Under the pieces are notes generated by a model that was given only the letters and a program-made list of their open reading frames with translations, had not been told where the DNA came from and ran no database searches. This document shows, piece after piece, positions 25,116 through 37,700 of a stretch of DNA of 64,000 nucleotides (its first letter is position 1; each line of letters opens with the position of its first letter). Position numbers and translations under genes: made by a program. The DNA comes from Nephromyces sp. MM_2019 (taxonomy: Eukaryota > Apicomplexa > Aconoidasida > Nephromycida): contig JADHZB010001530.1 in the NCBI GenBank assembly GCA_015657535.1, positions 62,001 through 126,000 on the forward strand. Reading direction: 5' to 3'.

Positions 25116-25735
25116 TTAGCGGAAGAAGTACTGCAAAGCAGCGATTCTCAGATAATACTGCACCTGCGCTGATTCCAGCATATCTTCTGCGCACATATTG
25201 CTAGTGGTACCTCGGGGTGGCCCGCTGCAAATTGATTTCCCCTCTCATTCAATTGCAAATCGTCATCGGATGCATCATCTTCGTCTTGCGCTTCCCCTTC
25301 TTGCTCTTCTTGCGCTTCTCCTTCTTCTGCCTCTATTTCATATTATCCATCTACTTCTTCTGGTTCCTCACCTTTTTGTGCGAAAGAGCCGGCTTAAATC
25401 AATTGCTTCAACCTTTCCATCATGCTTGTAATTCGTACACGGCACGTTCCCTAGATTTTCTCGAGCAATCAGCTTCTGATAGTAAGGGCGAGTTCCTCTT
25501 TAACTATCCCTTTAGATATAGATAGCTCAGCATTTATCGGTATTCTTAATGCTATAACTCCGTTATGTACTTGAAAAAAGCCAACTGTTTGCGTTTTTTT
25601 CTAGACTGAAATATCATATTGAACATCATTGCAGCATTCCTGAGAGACCTACGATGGTAAAGCTTACTCTCTGAGGATGAATTTGTTATGATAAGACTGC
25701 CTTTGAAGCTTTCCGACGGAGCATTAAGATTCCAG
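25116..25735 (-). CDS. 3' exons of an unrecognised minus-strand gene
   Basis: Three minus exons join in phase: 25571-25735 (or from 25696), 25372-25497 and 25116-25224 (TAA), about 133 residues of C-terminus. The first carries SKLYHRRSLRNAAMMFNM and the basic RKKRKQLAFFK, a possible nuclear localisation signal. The second reads GTRPYYQKLIARENLGNV and CTNYKHDGKVEAIDLSRLF, which looks strongly coding but matches no family I can name. The last ends NMCAEDMLESAQVQYYL and a short tail. The introns are 73 and 147 bases. The second intron contains a long Glu/Asp-rich open frame, which may be an alternative exon. Upstream exons are probably those at 26.6-27.2 kb. Confidence 0.5.
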
Positions 25736-25916
25736 CTTTGCAATGCACATACCGTGAAAACACAGAGTGTAGTTTATTCTAAGTACTTATACGCTATGAT
25801 ATTATATCTGCCAGTAGAGGAGATCAACGAAAATTGGTTTATTTCGCAAAACCAGTGGTAACCTCTTAAACTACGCAAAACTCCAATGTTTCCCTTGAGT
25901 TTACTTCGTATCTCCA

Positions 25917-26352
25917 ATGTCGCAATACAATGTTTCCAAGCCTTTGCGGTATGTTTTCACTTGCTGGCAAACGCATAGCCTTAACCTCAATCCGTTAAGG
26001 CTAAAATGAACTAGCCAGAAACCATTTAGTGATATATGGGATAATTATACAGTAGTATTTGATATAAACATAAATGACTCGGAGTCCTTACTATCGGGTG
26101 AGGCAATGCATTTGCCATTTTCTGCTTCGTTAAGATATTTAGTCGCCAAGGGCGGATAAGCCCGCCGTGGTATTTTAAATTAGTTGCTAATAAGTACTCT
26201 TCAGGTATTTGCCGTCTTCTGCCCTAAATTTATACGTTTCACTTGCAGATGAGAATGATCTAGTTGATAGGTACATGATAAATAACCATTTTGAAAAAAT
26301 AAGATTAAGTCATGGAGCTTTTCCTGAAATTTATATGCCGATATCTGGCTAG
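25917..26352 (+). CDS. Small 67-residue protein, unrecognised
   Basis: Three + exons join in phase: 25917-25948 (ATG), 26030-26097 and 26249-26352 (TAG), with donors gtatgt and gtgagg and acceptors catttag and cttgcag. The product starts MSQYNVSKPLRDIWDNY, continues VVFDININDSESLLS with an acidic middle, and ends HFEKIRLSHGAFPEIYMPISG. It has no hydrophobic helix and no motif I recognise. Both introns carry good consensus sites and the minus strand is closed across the last exon, which supports the + reading. A further 5' exon cannot be excluded, because the frame extends a few codons above the ATG to a possible acceptor. It lies among minus-strand exons, so it may be nested antisense. Confidence 0.6.
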
Positions 26353-26589
26353 CAACAACCTAGTTGATTAGCTATTTTGTATAAATTTTTAGGAGCTTTC
26401 AATTGTACTCTTTGTGAATGAAGGTATGCCATCCGTAGTATTTCTTTAGACTTTAACAACCTTGTTCTTAAAGCTTCAGAGATTTTTTTTTGCTGAAAAT
26501 TATGTTTAAAACTCAAAGTGTTTACGCTGAATGTTAAAGCCGCTTATATCTTATTATAGCTTAATGCTGTGGTGCAGTTTCCTACATTT

Positions 26590-26733
26590 TGCAACCTTTG
26601 TTTTCTCTGGAATATCTTCCAAACCGCTGGAATCACGCCGCACCACCTGGTATCGCCATAAAAAAGAGAGTGCGGCAATTTGTCAATTTCGCGCACTGTA
26701 TTGTTTGCGGAGCGAAGTAGAATTGATCTGGAA
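26590..26733 (-). CDS. Candidate minus exon or + strand shadow
   Basis: On the minus strand a pyrimidine-rich acceptor (ctttttccag) opens a frame reading SILLRSANNTVREIDK, then GDTRWCGVIPAVWKIFQRK to a weak gttgca donor near 26599. On the + strand the same bases form a frame (FLHFATFVFSGISSKP onward) that ends in TAG. The minus acceptor is the better signal. Its phase does not match the minus exon at 27043-27209, so the join is unresolved. Confidence 0.3.
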
Positions 26734-27042
26734 AAAGCAGTAGAAATTCTGTATTTCACCTCAGCGTAATATTGCCTAATTTTGTATAATTGACATTATA
26801 TGATATGAAGTGGAATATTTCGGGTCATATTCACTGAGATTTTTTAAAGAATCATAGTTTATGTACACTATCAGATGTAAGATTTTTAAAACATTATTTT
26901 CTTAAATTAATTATTATTCTTTCCATCGATTTTTGTTTGTCATCTCCAGTGAAGATAAAAAAGATACAAAGGAATATAAAAACATCAGAAAAATCGTTTC
27001 AAAATTATCATTAGAAAAGGATGCAAAAAAATTAGTACATAC

Positions 27043-27209
27043 TTTTTAATCTTGTAATCCACCGCCCATGAAATTCGGGATCCATACTTTTAAGCTTTGC
27101 AGCTAGCTGCTGGCTCAAATCTGTACATTTCCGCGTTAGGATGAGAATCTTGTCTTCTTGTGCTGCTTTATATCGCCGTGACCTCTGCTTCCACCGCCTT
27201 GCTTGCAAG
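27043..27209 (-). CDS. Basic, helix-rich minus exon, unrecognised
   Basis: This exon opens after acceptor atcccag and closes at donor A|gtatgt. It encodes 55 residues: a very basic start (LQARRWKQRSRRYKAAQ) followed by a likely helix (DKILILTRKCTDLSQQL, AAKLKSMDPEFHGRW). A basic stretch leading into a heptad-like helix resembles a bZIP or other coiled-coil DNA-binding layout, but the key asparagine of bZIP proteins is absent, so I make no functional call. It probably belongs to the same minus gene as 25116-25735. The + strand frames here are taken to be shadows. Confidence 0.5.
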
Positions 27210-27479
27210 CTGGGATATTTTTCTCCTCGTTATGGTGGGGTCTTTTATTTCGCAAGCCCATGCAAAGCACCACATCCAAGCAGGTTTGTCGAGATTAGTA
27301 AAAAAATTAATTTTTTCATGGAATGGGATATTTGGCGTAATAGTTCAAGTTGCCAGGGAGCAGTACGTATACTTAATCTCTTATATTTCGTGCTAGATCT
27401 TTCACTGTATGATTACTTATATGTGTGTTCGTGTAATTTTAATGCACAAATATTACCTAGGGAACTGCCCCATTGCTAA

Positions 27480-28767
27480 GATTAGTGTACTGTGCGCGCT
27501 TTTGGATTGAATTTTTTGAAAGCTATTCTCCATGACGATCATGCAAATGTTTTTTAGAAAGATTTGGTATTTTTAAGCAGTTGGAATAAACCAAAAGGTA
27601 GATGCCAACGATGCCTACGCCAGGAGGAAGTTATCTATCATATCAGCGTGATATTTTAACAATTTTTTTAAAGGACAGCTGTGTAAAAAAATTTTTTTAT
27701 ATTTTATGTATGGTATTAAAAGTTTTGCTCTTTACATTTTTTCAAGCCTCTCAGAGTTCAATCTATTTCTATATTGAGATTTAGAATTATATTTTATAAA
27801 ATTTATTGATTCTACGCTGTTTTTAACACTTTCATATATTTTTTTTGTAACACTGGTTTAGTAACTTTTTTAAATAGACTTTATACGTAGATATCAGCTT
27901 TAATTCCCCCATCGAGAAGTCCACACTTGCAATTTTTTTCAATTTCTGCTTCTTGATATTATTTTTATAATATCCATTAATAAAACTGCTTAGATAATCT
28001 GTTTCAAGATAATCAGTATTTTTAGATACTTATGATAGATTAAATATTTTTATTTTATCTCCCGGTATTCCTGTATTGTTTTCTTTTTGGTGAGCTCTAC
28101 ATATTAACCTATTCTAATTTTTTTGTGCCCAAGGCTTGATATTTTTTGCTATCCAGAGGCTTCTCCGTGTTATTTTTTTGAATTTTTACCGTTTTTATAA
28201 CTTAAATATATCCTTCAAGTTTATTCCATGGCAATCCACTAGTTTCGACTCCTTAATTTTCTAAAGATAAAGTTCTTTAACAGCTTTGGAAAAATTTTCA
28301 GGATTTGTCAAAGCTGATTTCTTTGCTATTTTGTGGCATTTTAAATGTTTTATCGAAAAAGTAATTTTACTGCCCCTTGCGAAATGCTTTTAATTTATTA
28401 ATATTTTTTAATGAATGCCTGCTGAAGACGTAGTAGTCGTGATGATGATATTATCTGATGTCGATTCCCTCCTTTTGAGCCCGTAGCTGTCCCCTTCTTA
28501 GACTGAAGGTATTGCATTTTTTTATGCAATCTATGCAAGTAAGAATTTAGGTTTTCATACCCTAAAAGCTCAGAGTAGATTGCTTTATTGAGTAAATTAG
28601 CGCCTTCCTGCTGCTTGTAGCTGCCGTTTGAAGATGCTTCTTTTCAAGTATTTTCGCTGCTTTTCTAATGATACACAAACTTTTTTTGCTTTTTAGCGCT
28701 TCAGTGTGAAATAGCTTCTTTTTCATCTGCAATTGACTGTTCTTTTTATGTTTTTGTATTTTTTAGG
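27480..28767. other. T-rich upstream region of the CENP-C-like gene
   Basis: Strongly T-rich on the + strand, with no frame that joins to the exon at 28768. The bases just before that ATG (tttttag|g) form a good acceptor, so this may contain a 5' untranslated or coding exon and an intron. Confidence 0.4.
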
Positions 28768-31700
28768 ATGCTGGTCAGCAACTTCACTGCTCAGAGTTCG
28801 CATAGCTTTTATAACGTAGACGGACCTGATCTGTCCTCTAAGGAGGAGTATGTAACTTTGAGCGAAAATACTGATAAATTTGACCTAAAATCTCGGAAGA
28901 ATCGAAAGGTGAGTATTTTACCTCTTTACTGAATATTTTGCTTCCATTAACTCGCAAGTTTTTGAGAATATAAACTAGTTGCTCTATGTGTGTGCAGCAG
29001 ATGAAGGCATCAGTATTAACGTTAGTATAAAAACTCTGTAAATTTGGTAAATTTTTTATTGTTTTTGCTAGAACTTGCGTTTTTCTCTGCTATTTCTTTT
29101 CTTTGCTAGCACTGATTAATTGCCTTTATTTTTATTTTTGTCTAAAAACATGTATTTTTATGAATTTAATTGAACAAATTTACCAAAAAAGGAGATATTA
29201 CTTGTTTAAAACGGCACAAAATCTTTAATAGTGCATCCCTAGGATTCACTTCTTGTGAAATTCTCTTTTCTACATAAAAATCCACTTAAGTACTTTTTTT
29301 ATCCGCTTTCTATGATGGAGAGGAAGCATGATGAGTTAAATATTTCAGCTATGAATGAAGATGAAGTTGTATTCTTATTTTTTTCTTTGGCTGTGAATTT
29401 TTTTCCTATTTCAAAGGAGTTTTCTAGTTTATTTTTATCAATAAAATCACCACCTAGAGTTAAACTAGCATCAATTTTTTGAATGCTTTTTTAAGCTATA
29501 GTTGCTGGTTTTCTAGCTTTTTTTTTAATTTTTTTCATCTTATTTGTGCTTTTGTTAAACTCCTTTGCTTTGATGTGAAAATCTGAATTTTTCTGGCAAT
29601 TCCTAAGAGTTTCACTAAAAATTTTATATACCATCTTTTAATATTTCAAAAGAGGATAAAGCCAATCACCAAACGATATTCATTTTTTTTTATAGCTTCG
29701 CTTTTGATTTACTAATCAGCTTTTAGCTTGTTAAAAGGTGATTTTTCCCGTACGTCGCTTATGAAGTTGAATGCCCATAGCACTCATTTTTGTGTGCGCT
29801 TTTCTGGGGTAATAATTAGCTTTTTGTGTTATTTGCTAATATCATTTATTTTAGAATTCTTCAGTCGCTCATTTTTCAGAATAGCGTCAAATACTCTGCT
29901 AAGTAAAGTTTTATCAACCCATTTTTTCTATGGACATATTGATTTCGCCTCTCCAACGCGTCTTCACGTGTCTAACCGAAAAACGCACACCTTTTAATGC
30001 TTTTTTTTTCGAACTCTCCCGAATATCAGTATCTTCTCTCTCATTTCCCTATAATATTGACGCCTTCTCATGCTATTTTTTTTTTTATTCAGGAAGTTTT
30101 TTTTGTGTATATATAAAAAAAGATAGTTTTTTGCTTTGTGACTTCAGAGACGAGGTATCAAGGGTGGTACGCCGTTGGGAAGGAATTCTGAGCTGGAAAC
30201 CAGCACTGTACAGCGGGTATTGATGTTCTATTTAGCAAGAATTTGAGAGGTTTTTGCGAAACATTTAACACTATTGATTGGTATTCTGAGCGCTACGCAG
30301 CAATTTTCTATTTATTTTTACCTTTTTTTTTTGGAGTATAAAAAGTGAAGTTATCGTGAAAATAAGGCTTTTGATACTTGAACTGCATTAGCACTTGCTT
30401 TGATTATATAATTGACATTGGAAGCAAAATTATGCTAAAAAAAATAAGTTGAAACATATTTGAGAAACGGAAATTGGTGTATTTTAGAAGCGCTTAGTTT
30501 GTTTTTTGCCTCTTCTTCAAAAGATATAATTTTGCGAAATACAGGATTTTAGCGGAAGACGTTTTTCTGGCAGAGAAGCTCTTGTTATTGCTGAGTTAGA
30601 CGAAGAAAGTCCAAAGAAACGACGGTATCGTCTCCTTATTCCACGTATAATTCGCGCCTAATTTTCTCTAATTCTTAAAGCTGTAGTTGCCTAAATATTT
30701 TTGTTCTCATAATTCTAGAGGATTCTCTGTTTTTTTATCTTGTGTTCAGCTACTTTTTTTTGCGTTAAAGTATAGTAACTCCAAAAGCTCTCCTGAGATT
30801 GCATGAGTTTTTATATTTGTGAGCATGTGAAAGCTAGTTGAATGTTGCTTGAGCGTTTAATAACCCCTTCTATGACTATTTTTATCAGAAGGTTTGAGAG
30901 TGTTTTTTCATTGAAAATTTTGATGATTTTATTTTTACCTTGTTAGGATGGGAGCTGATCTGGATTCCTTGCGTAAATTAGAGGTATTATGTAATTCTTT
31001 AACGAGGTTTATTTTTGATATTGAGACGGCAAACTAGTATGTTTTCCTATGAATTCTAGCGAAAATTATGCTTTTCAGTCATATTGAGGAAATATCTAAC
31101 GGAGATTTTTCGATATGAAACCATCAAAACTAGTATGTTTTCCTATGATTTCTAGCACAAATTATGCTTTTTCAGTTATGTATGCGCCCAACTTTTCTTT
31201 GTTAAAATATTTTGCACATCATTATTACTACAAACCGATGCTTTTGAGGCCGGAAATTTCTTATTTTTACATTTACCCTCTTATTGCATTATCACCAAGA
31301 ATTCAGCGTGCGTGCTCGCATTTACCTTACCAAAGAGATCAGCCTCCTTAGTAGCATCAGCCTTTGCAGCCCCTTATTGCTTCTTTCATTGTCTTTATTG
31401 TATTTAAAATTTGCTATAGAAAATAATGGCATGCTTTGCCTCTGCAATGCCTGTTTCATCGAGTATTTTTTTTTTCGGTTTGATTTTTCTTTGCTCTCAC
31501 TCTAGTATCTCACGTATTTCGCAACTTATTATCTTCAAATTTTAAACTTTCATTAATTCTCATAAGTCTTTACCTGCCAGCTGACTCAGGAATGCACAAT
31601 CTGGCATATTCACACCATCTTCAATAGAAAAACTTTATTGAATGCGAAATTTGCTCTTCCAGGCAGCAGAAAAACATGTTGAAGACTTGCAAAATCAGTA

Positions 31701-33294
31701 TAGCTCCTTCTTTTGGCATGGCGCTGGCGTCGAAATAAATAAATCCGCAGGTGGTGGACTTTTTGATATTATCCTGAGGGGGGGGATTATTCACGTGTCT
31801 CGCAGTCATAATCTACTGAGCAGATTACAAACCGACTTTGCATAGTAACTTGGATTTAGCAGACTCTACTTTAGAGTATTTTGCTTTACTTTCACCTTGC
31901 GAGTTTCGTGTACGCATCAAATTTCACTGGAAAGTAGCAAAATAAGCCCCTAAATGCGGAGATTTCGAGATAATTTTGTCGAATTTTCATGTTTTTTGCT
32001 GTTATCACCGCAGAGGAGGTGCTGCTATTAATCAGGGGATTCTAACACCCTTTTCCACTGGCTGATTACCTTACTTGATATTATTATGCTTGCTGCATCC
32101 TTGTAAACCATTATTTTTTTGCTATATTTTTGTAATAATCTTTTGATTCTTTTTCTTGCTACCTCTGGCTTTCACCTTTTCTATTGTGTAGAGCCCTTTA
32201 TGCTTTCGAAGGTTGGATTTTGATACAAACTGATATATACATATATTGGCTGTGCTTAGTGTTGCTATCCGTTCCAAGCATCCATGCTAATGGTGAACCA
32301 TATCAAATAGCTTGAAACCATTTTTTTGTGTTATCCTAGCAGAATTTTTTGGCTTTTTGACGTTTATTAATATATAATCATCATAAGCTGAAAAGTGCTG
32401 TCAAAAAAATTTTTTTATAGCTTTTTTAAAATTTGATATCTGTACCTCCTTTTCTATTAGGAATTATCTAAAATAGCTATTGGCACCAGATGAAGAAATG
32501 CCACATCAAATGCTATAGCTGCTGAACTTTCGTCTTGTCTTGTATAAAGTAGTGAATATTAAATTCTGTTAAGATATTATAATTGCAATTATATAGATTA
32601 TCTTTTATAGATTTTAAAACAAATTCCTAAAATAATGGAATTCATTTTCGGCGCAATAAATCATCTGTTGGATTAAGCCTACGGTACGGGAGGCTTGTCT
32701 AATTATCTTGCTGGTAATTTGCTTGTTATAAATATATTTTCCTCCTCTTGTTTTTTTTTATAGGTCGAAAGTCAAAGGCTAGATTCCCTGATGCTTTGCA
32801 CTCTGATGAATTGTCAAATTCTTTGAATAACTCAAGGCGTCATCGGCGCATCTCACCTAAAAATTACTGGTATGGGCAATAAACTTTTGGGAAGCTCTTC
32901 TTGTAGTTCTCTAATTACTTGCTTTTTAGACTTTTTTTTTCAAAGATTCTTCCACTTTTGTAGGTGTTTCTAAGCCTGAGGCTTATTTTTTTGTGAGGAA
33001 AAAGTTAATAAATCGCAAGCCTACAACGACGCAGATATTTCTACTTTATGATTACGTGGGGAAGTTTTCTTGTGTGCTTCACACAACCTAAATGCTTATA
33101 ACTTAAAGTCCTTTTAATTGATGGTTTTTTTTTTTTTACTAGTCGAAAAGTTTGCTAAATCTTTTTTTTTTGCCCCTAGGTATGGACCAAGGAACTCTGC
33201 CTCAGATCTTCCTAGCATCGACAATGCTAGGTCTATAGCCTTAAAAGTTATTATCATGAATGAGGCTAGGAGAGTGAGGAAAGGTTGGTGTGAG
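28768..33294 (+). CDS. CENP-C-like kinetochore protein (C-terminus unresolved)
   Basis: Seven + exons join in phase: 28768-28908, 30148-30216, 30545-30624, 30947-30983, 31663-31750, 32764-32869 and 33180-33294, giving 212 residues. The first exon starts MLVSNFTAQSSHSFYNV. Basic segments follow (KSRKNRKRRGIKGG; ESPKKRRMG), then a probable helix (LDSLRKLEAAEKHVEDLQN). Residues about 165-174 read RRHRRISPKNYW, close to the CENP-C signature of clustered arginines, a proline and a terminal Tyr-Trp, which binds the CENP-A nucleosome. It is about two residues shorter than the usual spacing. A cupin dimerisation domain, normal at the C-terminus, was not found. The last exon may end in intron read-through or continue to a short block at 34040-34069 (TGA). 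The family call rests mainly on the motif and basic context. Confidence 0.55.
31031..31181. repeat. About 50-base imperfect tandem duplication in intron
   Basis: AACTAGTATGTTTTCCTATG at 31032 recurs at 31128. The downstream CTAGC, AAATTATGC and TTTTCAG are also conserved between the copies. Both lie in the long intron before the exon at 31663, and each ends in an acceptor-like TTTTCAG. Confidence 0.75.
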
Positions 33295-34782
33295 GTATTG
33301 AGCTCGCTCGAGCTTAGTTTCTTTTTTTTTATTTTTGTTTATGTTAATTTGCTTAAAAAATAGATTTTTGCAAAAGTTCTGAATTAGCAGTTCATAAAAG
33401 TTAAAAAAGAAGTTATTTCCTGTTTCTACTAGCCATGATCGCGAAATTTAGAGATCTCTCCTTTTGCATGCATGGTTGCCTAATATTTGGCTTTAAAAGC
33501 TTCTCTTAGCTGCTTTTCAACATCTACTTGGGCTTCAAAGTGGTGAATTGAATGTTTAAGTGCCTCGCTGAATTTTTTTCTTACTTTAATAGCTTGTCTC
33601 TAGTTGATATTTTTGCCACCTCCCCCAGTTTTTGCTGCGAAATAAATCCCTTATATAATCATGTTTTTATTTTTTTGCGAATTTGCAATTTTTTTGAGAA
33701 TTTCTTCTGCATTAAGCCTTCCGTATTGGTATGTGAAAAAACTGCTTTTTTAAACTTTAGTGAGAATATTTTCCCTGTGCTTCTCTACATGCTGGGTGCG
33801 CTATATATCATCCTGCCACAAGTTAATCCCATTGATAAAGGGGATTAATGAATAATCCAAATTGTGTAGTGAATTTTTTTTTCGCTTGATTTTTCCTTCG
33901 TTGGAAGAGTGTGTGTACAGAAATCACAATAAATTTCTTTTATGGCATGGTGATGCAATTAAGGAGGAAAAAATGAAAAATTAAGTGTGTTGTAGTGTGT
34001 ATTATTTCACTATTTTCGCTTACCTGTGTGTTTTTCCAGTTTTTGCTTCAAGCTCATGCTAGTGCATGATTGCGAAAGGCAGCACTATATATAAATAAAC
34101 CTACTGTATAGAGGCAGCAGACAAGAAAGAGAGCGATCCATACTTGTTATACTCTCGAAACTTCACATAATTGGCACCTAAGAAGTGATGAAAGCAAAGA
34201 AAATTAGAGAAAAAACCCCTGCAAAGAAGAAGATATTCTTCATCAAAAAGTACACGCTTGTGTGTGTTTGCGTGTGTTCAAATTATTTAAACTTGTTAAG
34301 AGAGAGTTGTGCGTGTGTTTTTAAGCGTTCCAACCCCAAGCGGTGTATGTGGGACCCTCCCCACACACACAAACATACACGCATACTCGCTTATCTTTTG
34401 TTTCATTAGTGTTTATATTTCTGTGCAAGTGCTTCGTCAGGAATGTTACAAACCATAATATAATTAGATATAGACTACACACTTGAGCTGAAAAATTTAC
34501 TTCCTCATTTAATTACACTTTTTTACCTAAAGCAAAGTCAAGATATCCAAACTAGGGATAGTTTGCAGTAATAAAAAATATTATAATAAGCTTGCCACCA
34601 TTAAATTTAGGATTATCATATGATTAGGAAGAATCTATTGTATGTGGAAATGGCAGGAACTATCAAAAAAATATAATTTATGAAGGTATTTTTTGCTTAA
34701 ATTTTACCTTATTGTGAGGATCTCGCTTTTCCCTTTTCTTAATTCATCAGAAAATTTTGTCTTTTTTTTTTAATTCCTGCAG
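33295..34782. other. Gap between CENP-C-like and RAP genes
   Basis: T-rich, with a pyrimidine-tract acceptor at 34039 followed by ten in-phase codons and TGA (a possible last exon of the CENP-C-like gene). An ATG block at 34188 begins a basic frame (KAKKIREKTPAKKKIFF) that could be the first exon of the RAP gene, but its donor phase does not match. Confidence 0.35.
34258..34392. repeat. GT-rich run facing CA-rich run (imperfect inverted repeat)
   Basis: TGTGTGTGTTTGCGTGTGTT near 34259 and TTGTGCGTGTGTTT near 34307 are followed by ACACACACAAACATACACGC near 34363. The arms could pair in single-stranded form. Simple-sequence origin is more likely than a functional structure. Confidence 0.5.
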
Positions 34783-37700
34783 GGCACCCCGTTGACTTGG
34801 ATATTTGGAATAAAATTGAGGGTCGGGCAGTAAAACTCTCGGAAAATGCATCTCCAAGGACCCTTTTAAGATTTCTTCAAGCATTCGCTTCGGCAAAAGT
34901 CCCTGGAATTGATGCTTACTTGAAGGCTTTGATTTTGTTAGCAATAGCTTTGTTTTTTGAACCTTTTCTTCGCAGTATCTCTCTTTTTGTAACGCTTAAC
35001 CCGATTTTTTTAATTTTTAATTTGAATAACTGCAATGAAACTTTGTACTCTATTTAGCAGGATATATTTTCTAAAGAATACTCTTCTGAAGGCTTTAATT
35101 TGCTAGATTTCATACCACCTATAAAAGAGGATTCTCTGTTTTTGCCTAAACCTTATAAGCATAAAATTGCTTCTTTTTTTGAAATTTTGCAGTGTTTCTA
35201 GGCTTTTGCTTCGTGTGGTTTTCTTATTGCTAACACGAAGTTGATTTTTAGCCATTAATAATTATTCTTTTTGGGAATATCTCACCCTGTATGAATTTTT
35301 TTGTGTCGATCATAGTGCAAATAATGGAATTAAATAGTCAGCTTCATGCTGTTTCGATGTGAAGTTGAAGCTTGTTATTTGTATTGAGGTTTTTATGAGG
35401 TTATTATATTGTATTTATAAGTTTATTGCACTCTATGGTGCTGGTGCTTGTTTTTAGTTTTATATATTAATTCAAGGGTTAACCGGAATTTACCCTCAGT
35501 TTCGCGCTAAATTTTTAATCGAATTTTGTAATAAATTAATAAGGTTATCTTATCGTAGTTGGTGAAACCCGCTGGGCCTACTTAAGCCTTTTGGTACTTG
35601 TGGGGATATCTATTTTGTGCATCTCCATAAAATAAACGCTACTCGTATGCTTTTAAAAATATCTAAATATACACTTTTTAGAGTTTTCCATCAGGCTTGA
35701 ACTGATGAAAGGTCTGTTTTTTATTACACACAAAGTATGTCTCGTACTACAAGCTGCTTAACGAACTACATTCTAAATGAATATACACGCTGTTTCGCAA
35801 TTCTCTTATTTTTAGGTGCTTAAGCAGAGATTTGCAACTCTTGGAGCCTAAACATTTTGTGTTTCTTGTCCAAGTAAACTGTTTGTAGGCTGGAAAATAT
35901 TTACGGCCTCTTGCTTTGAGCTACAGCTCTAATTTTAGCCGTCTGCATATTTTTTGATGGCCATGTTTTTGCAGGCGATATACCTCAATTAACTTAATGC
36001 GTATTAATGAATGTATTATTTATGCTCCGATAGAAATTTGAAAATATTCATTCGTGGTATTACTCGGTCTATTGCATGAAGAAATTTCCATGTTTTTAGG
36101 GAAAAAATGTGAGTTTTTGTGGGTGTAGGAGGGTATTTGAAGCAAATATTTTTGTGGGATACTTTAATTTTTTTGATGTTTTCTCCGCTGATTCCTGTGT
36201 GTTTTCTTCCATTGCTATTTCAGGCTTTGTCCAGACTGCAGTGGCGCGATAAATTTTTAATAGTCGGTATGAAGCAGATATCACTGTCGTGGCCAACACT
36301 TCGCAATAATTTTCTTATAAAGGTTAAATCTCTGTTATGGGAGTATTAAAATCCTAATCATAACTACAGTTTTCTAGGTGTTTTCCCCTTTTATCTGCTT
36401 GATGTTAATATTGAATACATTTCTATAGTATTTTGCCTTCTTTAAAAGCGAGTAGATGTGTGATTTTATAGAACTTTTTATAGCAATTTAGGGAGCTGTA
36501 GTAAAGTTTCCGCGGTATGAAATAATAAACTGCTTGATTGAGCAAAAAATTTTTAAAAGTTTAATCATTTATGCTTTATTATTGCATTTATTAAGGGCTG
36601 GCTTCATGCATTTTTTGTATTATATAGCAATGTTTAAAGATTTACCTCCGAGCACTAGAAATCTTGCTTATGTTAGGATGAAAAATTGTGGAGTGGCATC
36701 ATTATTTTGTGTGTATGTGGTTATTCGAAATTTTATCAGTTCTCCGATGCAGCGATCTCCGTTTTTCGGTATCGTTTAGCATCACACGAGCTCTTTTGCG
36801 GATTTTTTATGATTTTCTTGTTATCGTTAATGAATTCATTAATTTTAGCACTTTAATTTTCATGCAACTTGTTATACGAGTGCTTTTAAACTGCTGGATG
36901 CTTTTCAGCATTAGCTACAAAGGCATAAAAATCCTGGGTAAATAGTTTATAATTTGGTGCACGGGTCTCTATTTTTAGCTTACTGCTGGCCTCTTGAGAT
37001 TTTCATGTATAATATAACTTTTAGTCTTTGTTGATAGCAGAATCGCGCTTTGATACCGCTTATGCAAATATATTTTTAAGGTATTCGCATACTGTGAATC
37101 TTCTAGATACCTACTATTCTGTACGAGTTTCAAATTTGAACATCTTTGAATCTCTTGATTATTTCACCTAGGCTGCGAATGCTATTTCAAAGTTGGACCT
37201 AGCTTCTCACACCTTTTCTAAGCCCTTGCAGATGACGCTTGCCAGCAGAATGCATGATTTCACAGGTGAGCGATAGTGCTACTTAAAATCCTTGCTTTTT
37301 TGAAATGATAGCAATGTACTGACATGTCTTAAGAATTTACTGATGAGCATCCGCCCTGGCTTTGTGATTCTGTGTTTGCCTTTGTTTTTTTCAGCCAAGG
37401 ATTGTGGTATGGTCAAGTGGATTACTGCTATTGAGCTTTTCACAAGGGAAATGCTGGTGAGCTATCTCATCAAATGTGAACATTATTCAGAGCACTTTGC
37501 TACCTATGGGAGAGGATTGCATATCTTAGAGCTGCACATTAGGTAAGAAGTTTATCTCTGGCGAAGGCTGGCGCAGATATCCACTTTTTATTAAGATTTG
37601 GTATTCTATACATTTTTCTCAAAGTTTTGGAGTTTGACTCTTTTTTTTTAAATAATGGAAGCTTTCCCATGTATATTCGTTATCCTTATAGGCTTGAAGA

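Noticed and set aside
25198..25525. Leu/Phe-rich + strand frames that resemble a membrane protein
   Set aside because: The hydrophobic run is the complement of GAA/GAG-rich minus sequence; minus exons at both ends explain the region better.
27141..27479. Two long overlapping + strand open frames (112 and 78 codons)
   Set aside because: They overlap a minus exon with a good acceptor and donor and a more protein-like composition, and they lack joinable splice sites.
34185..34409. 74-codon + frame with VCVCVC and HTHKHT runs
   Set aside because: Most of it is translated GT/CA simple repeat; only the short basic start could be coding.
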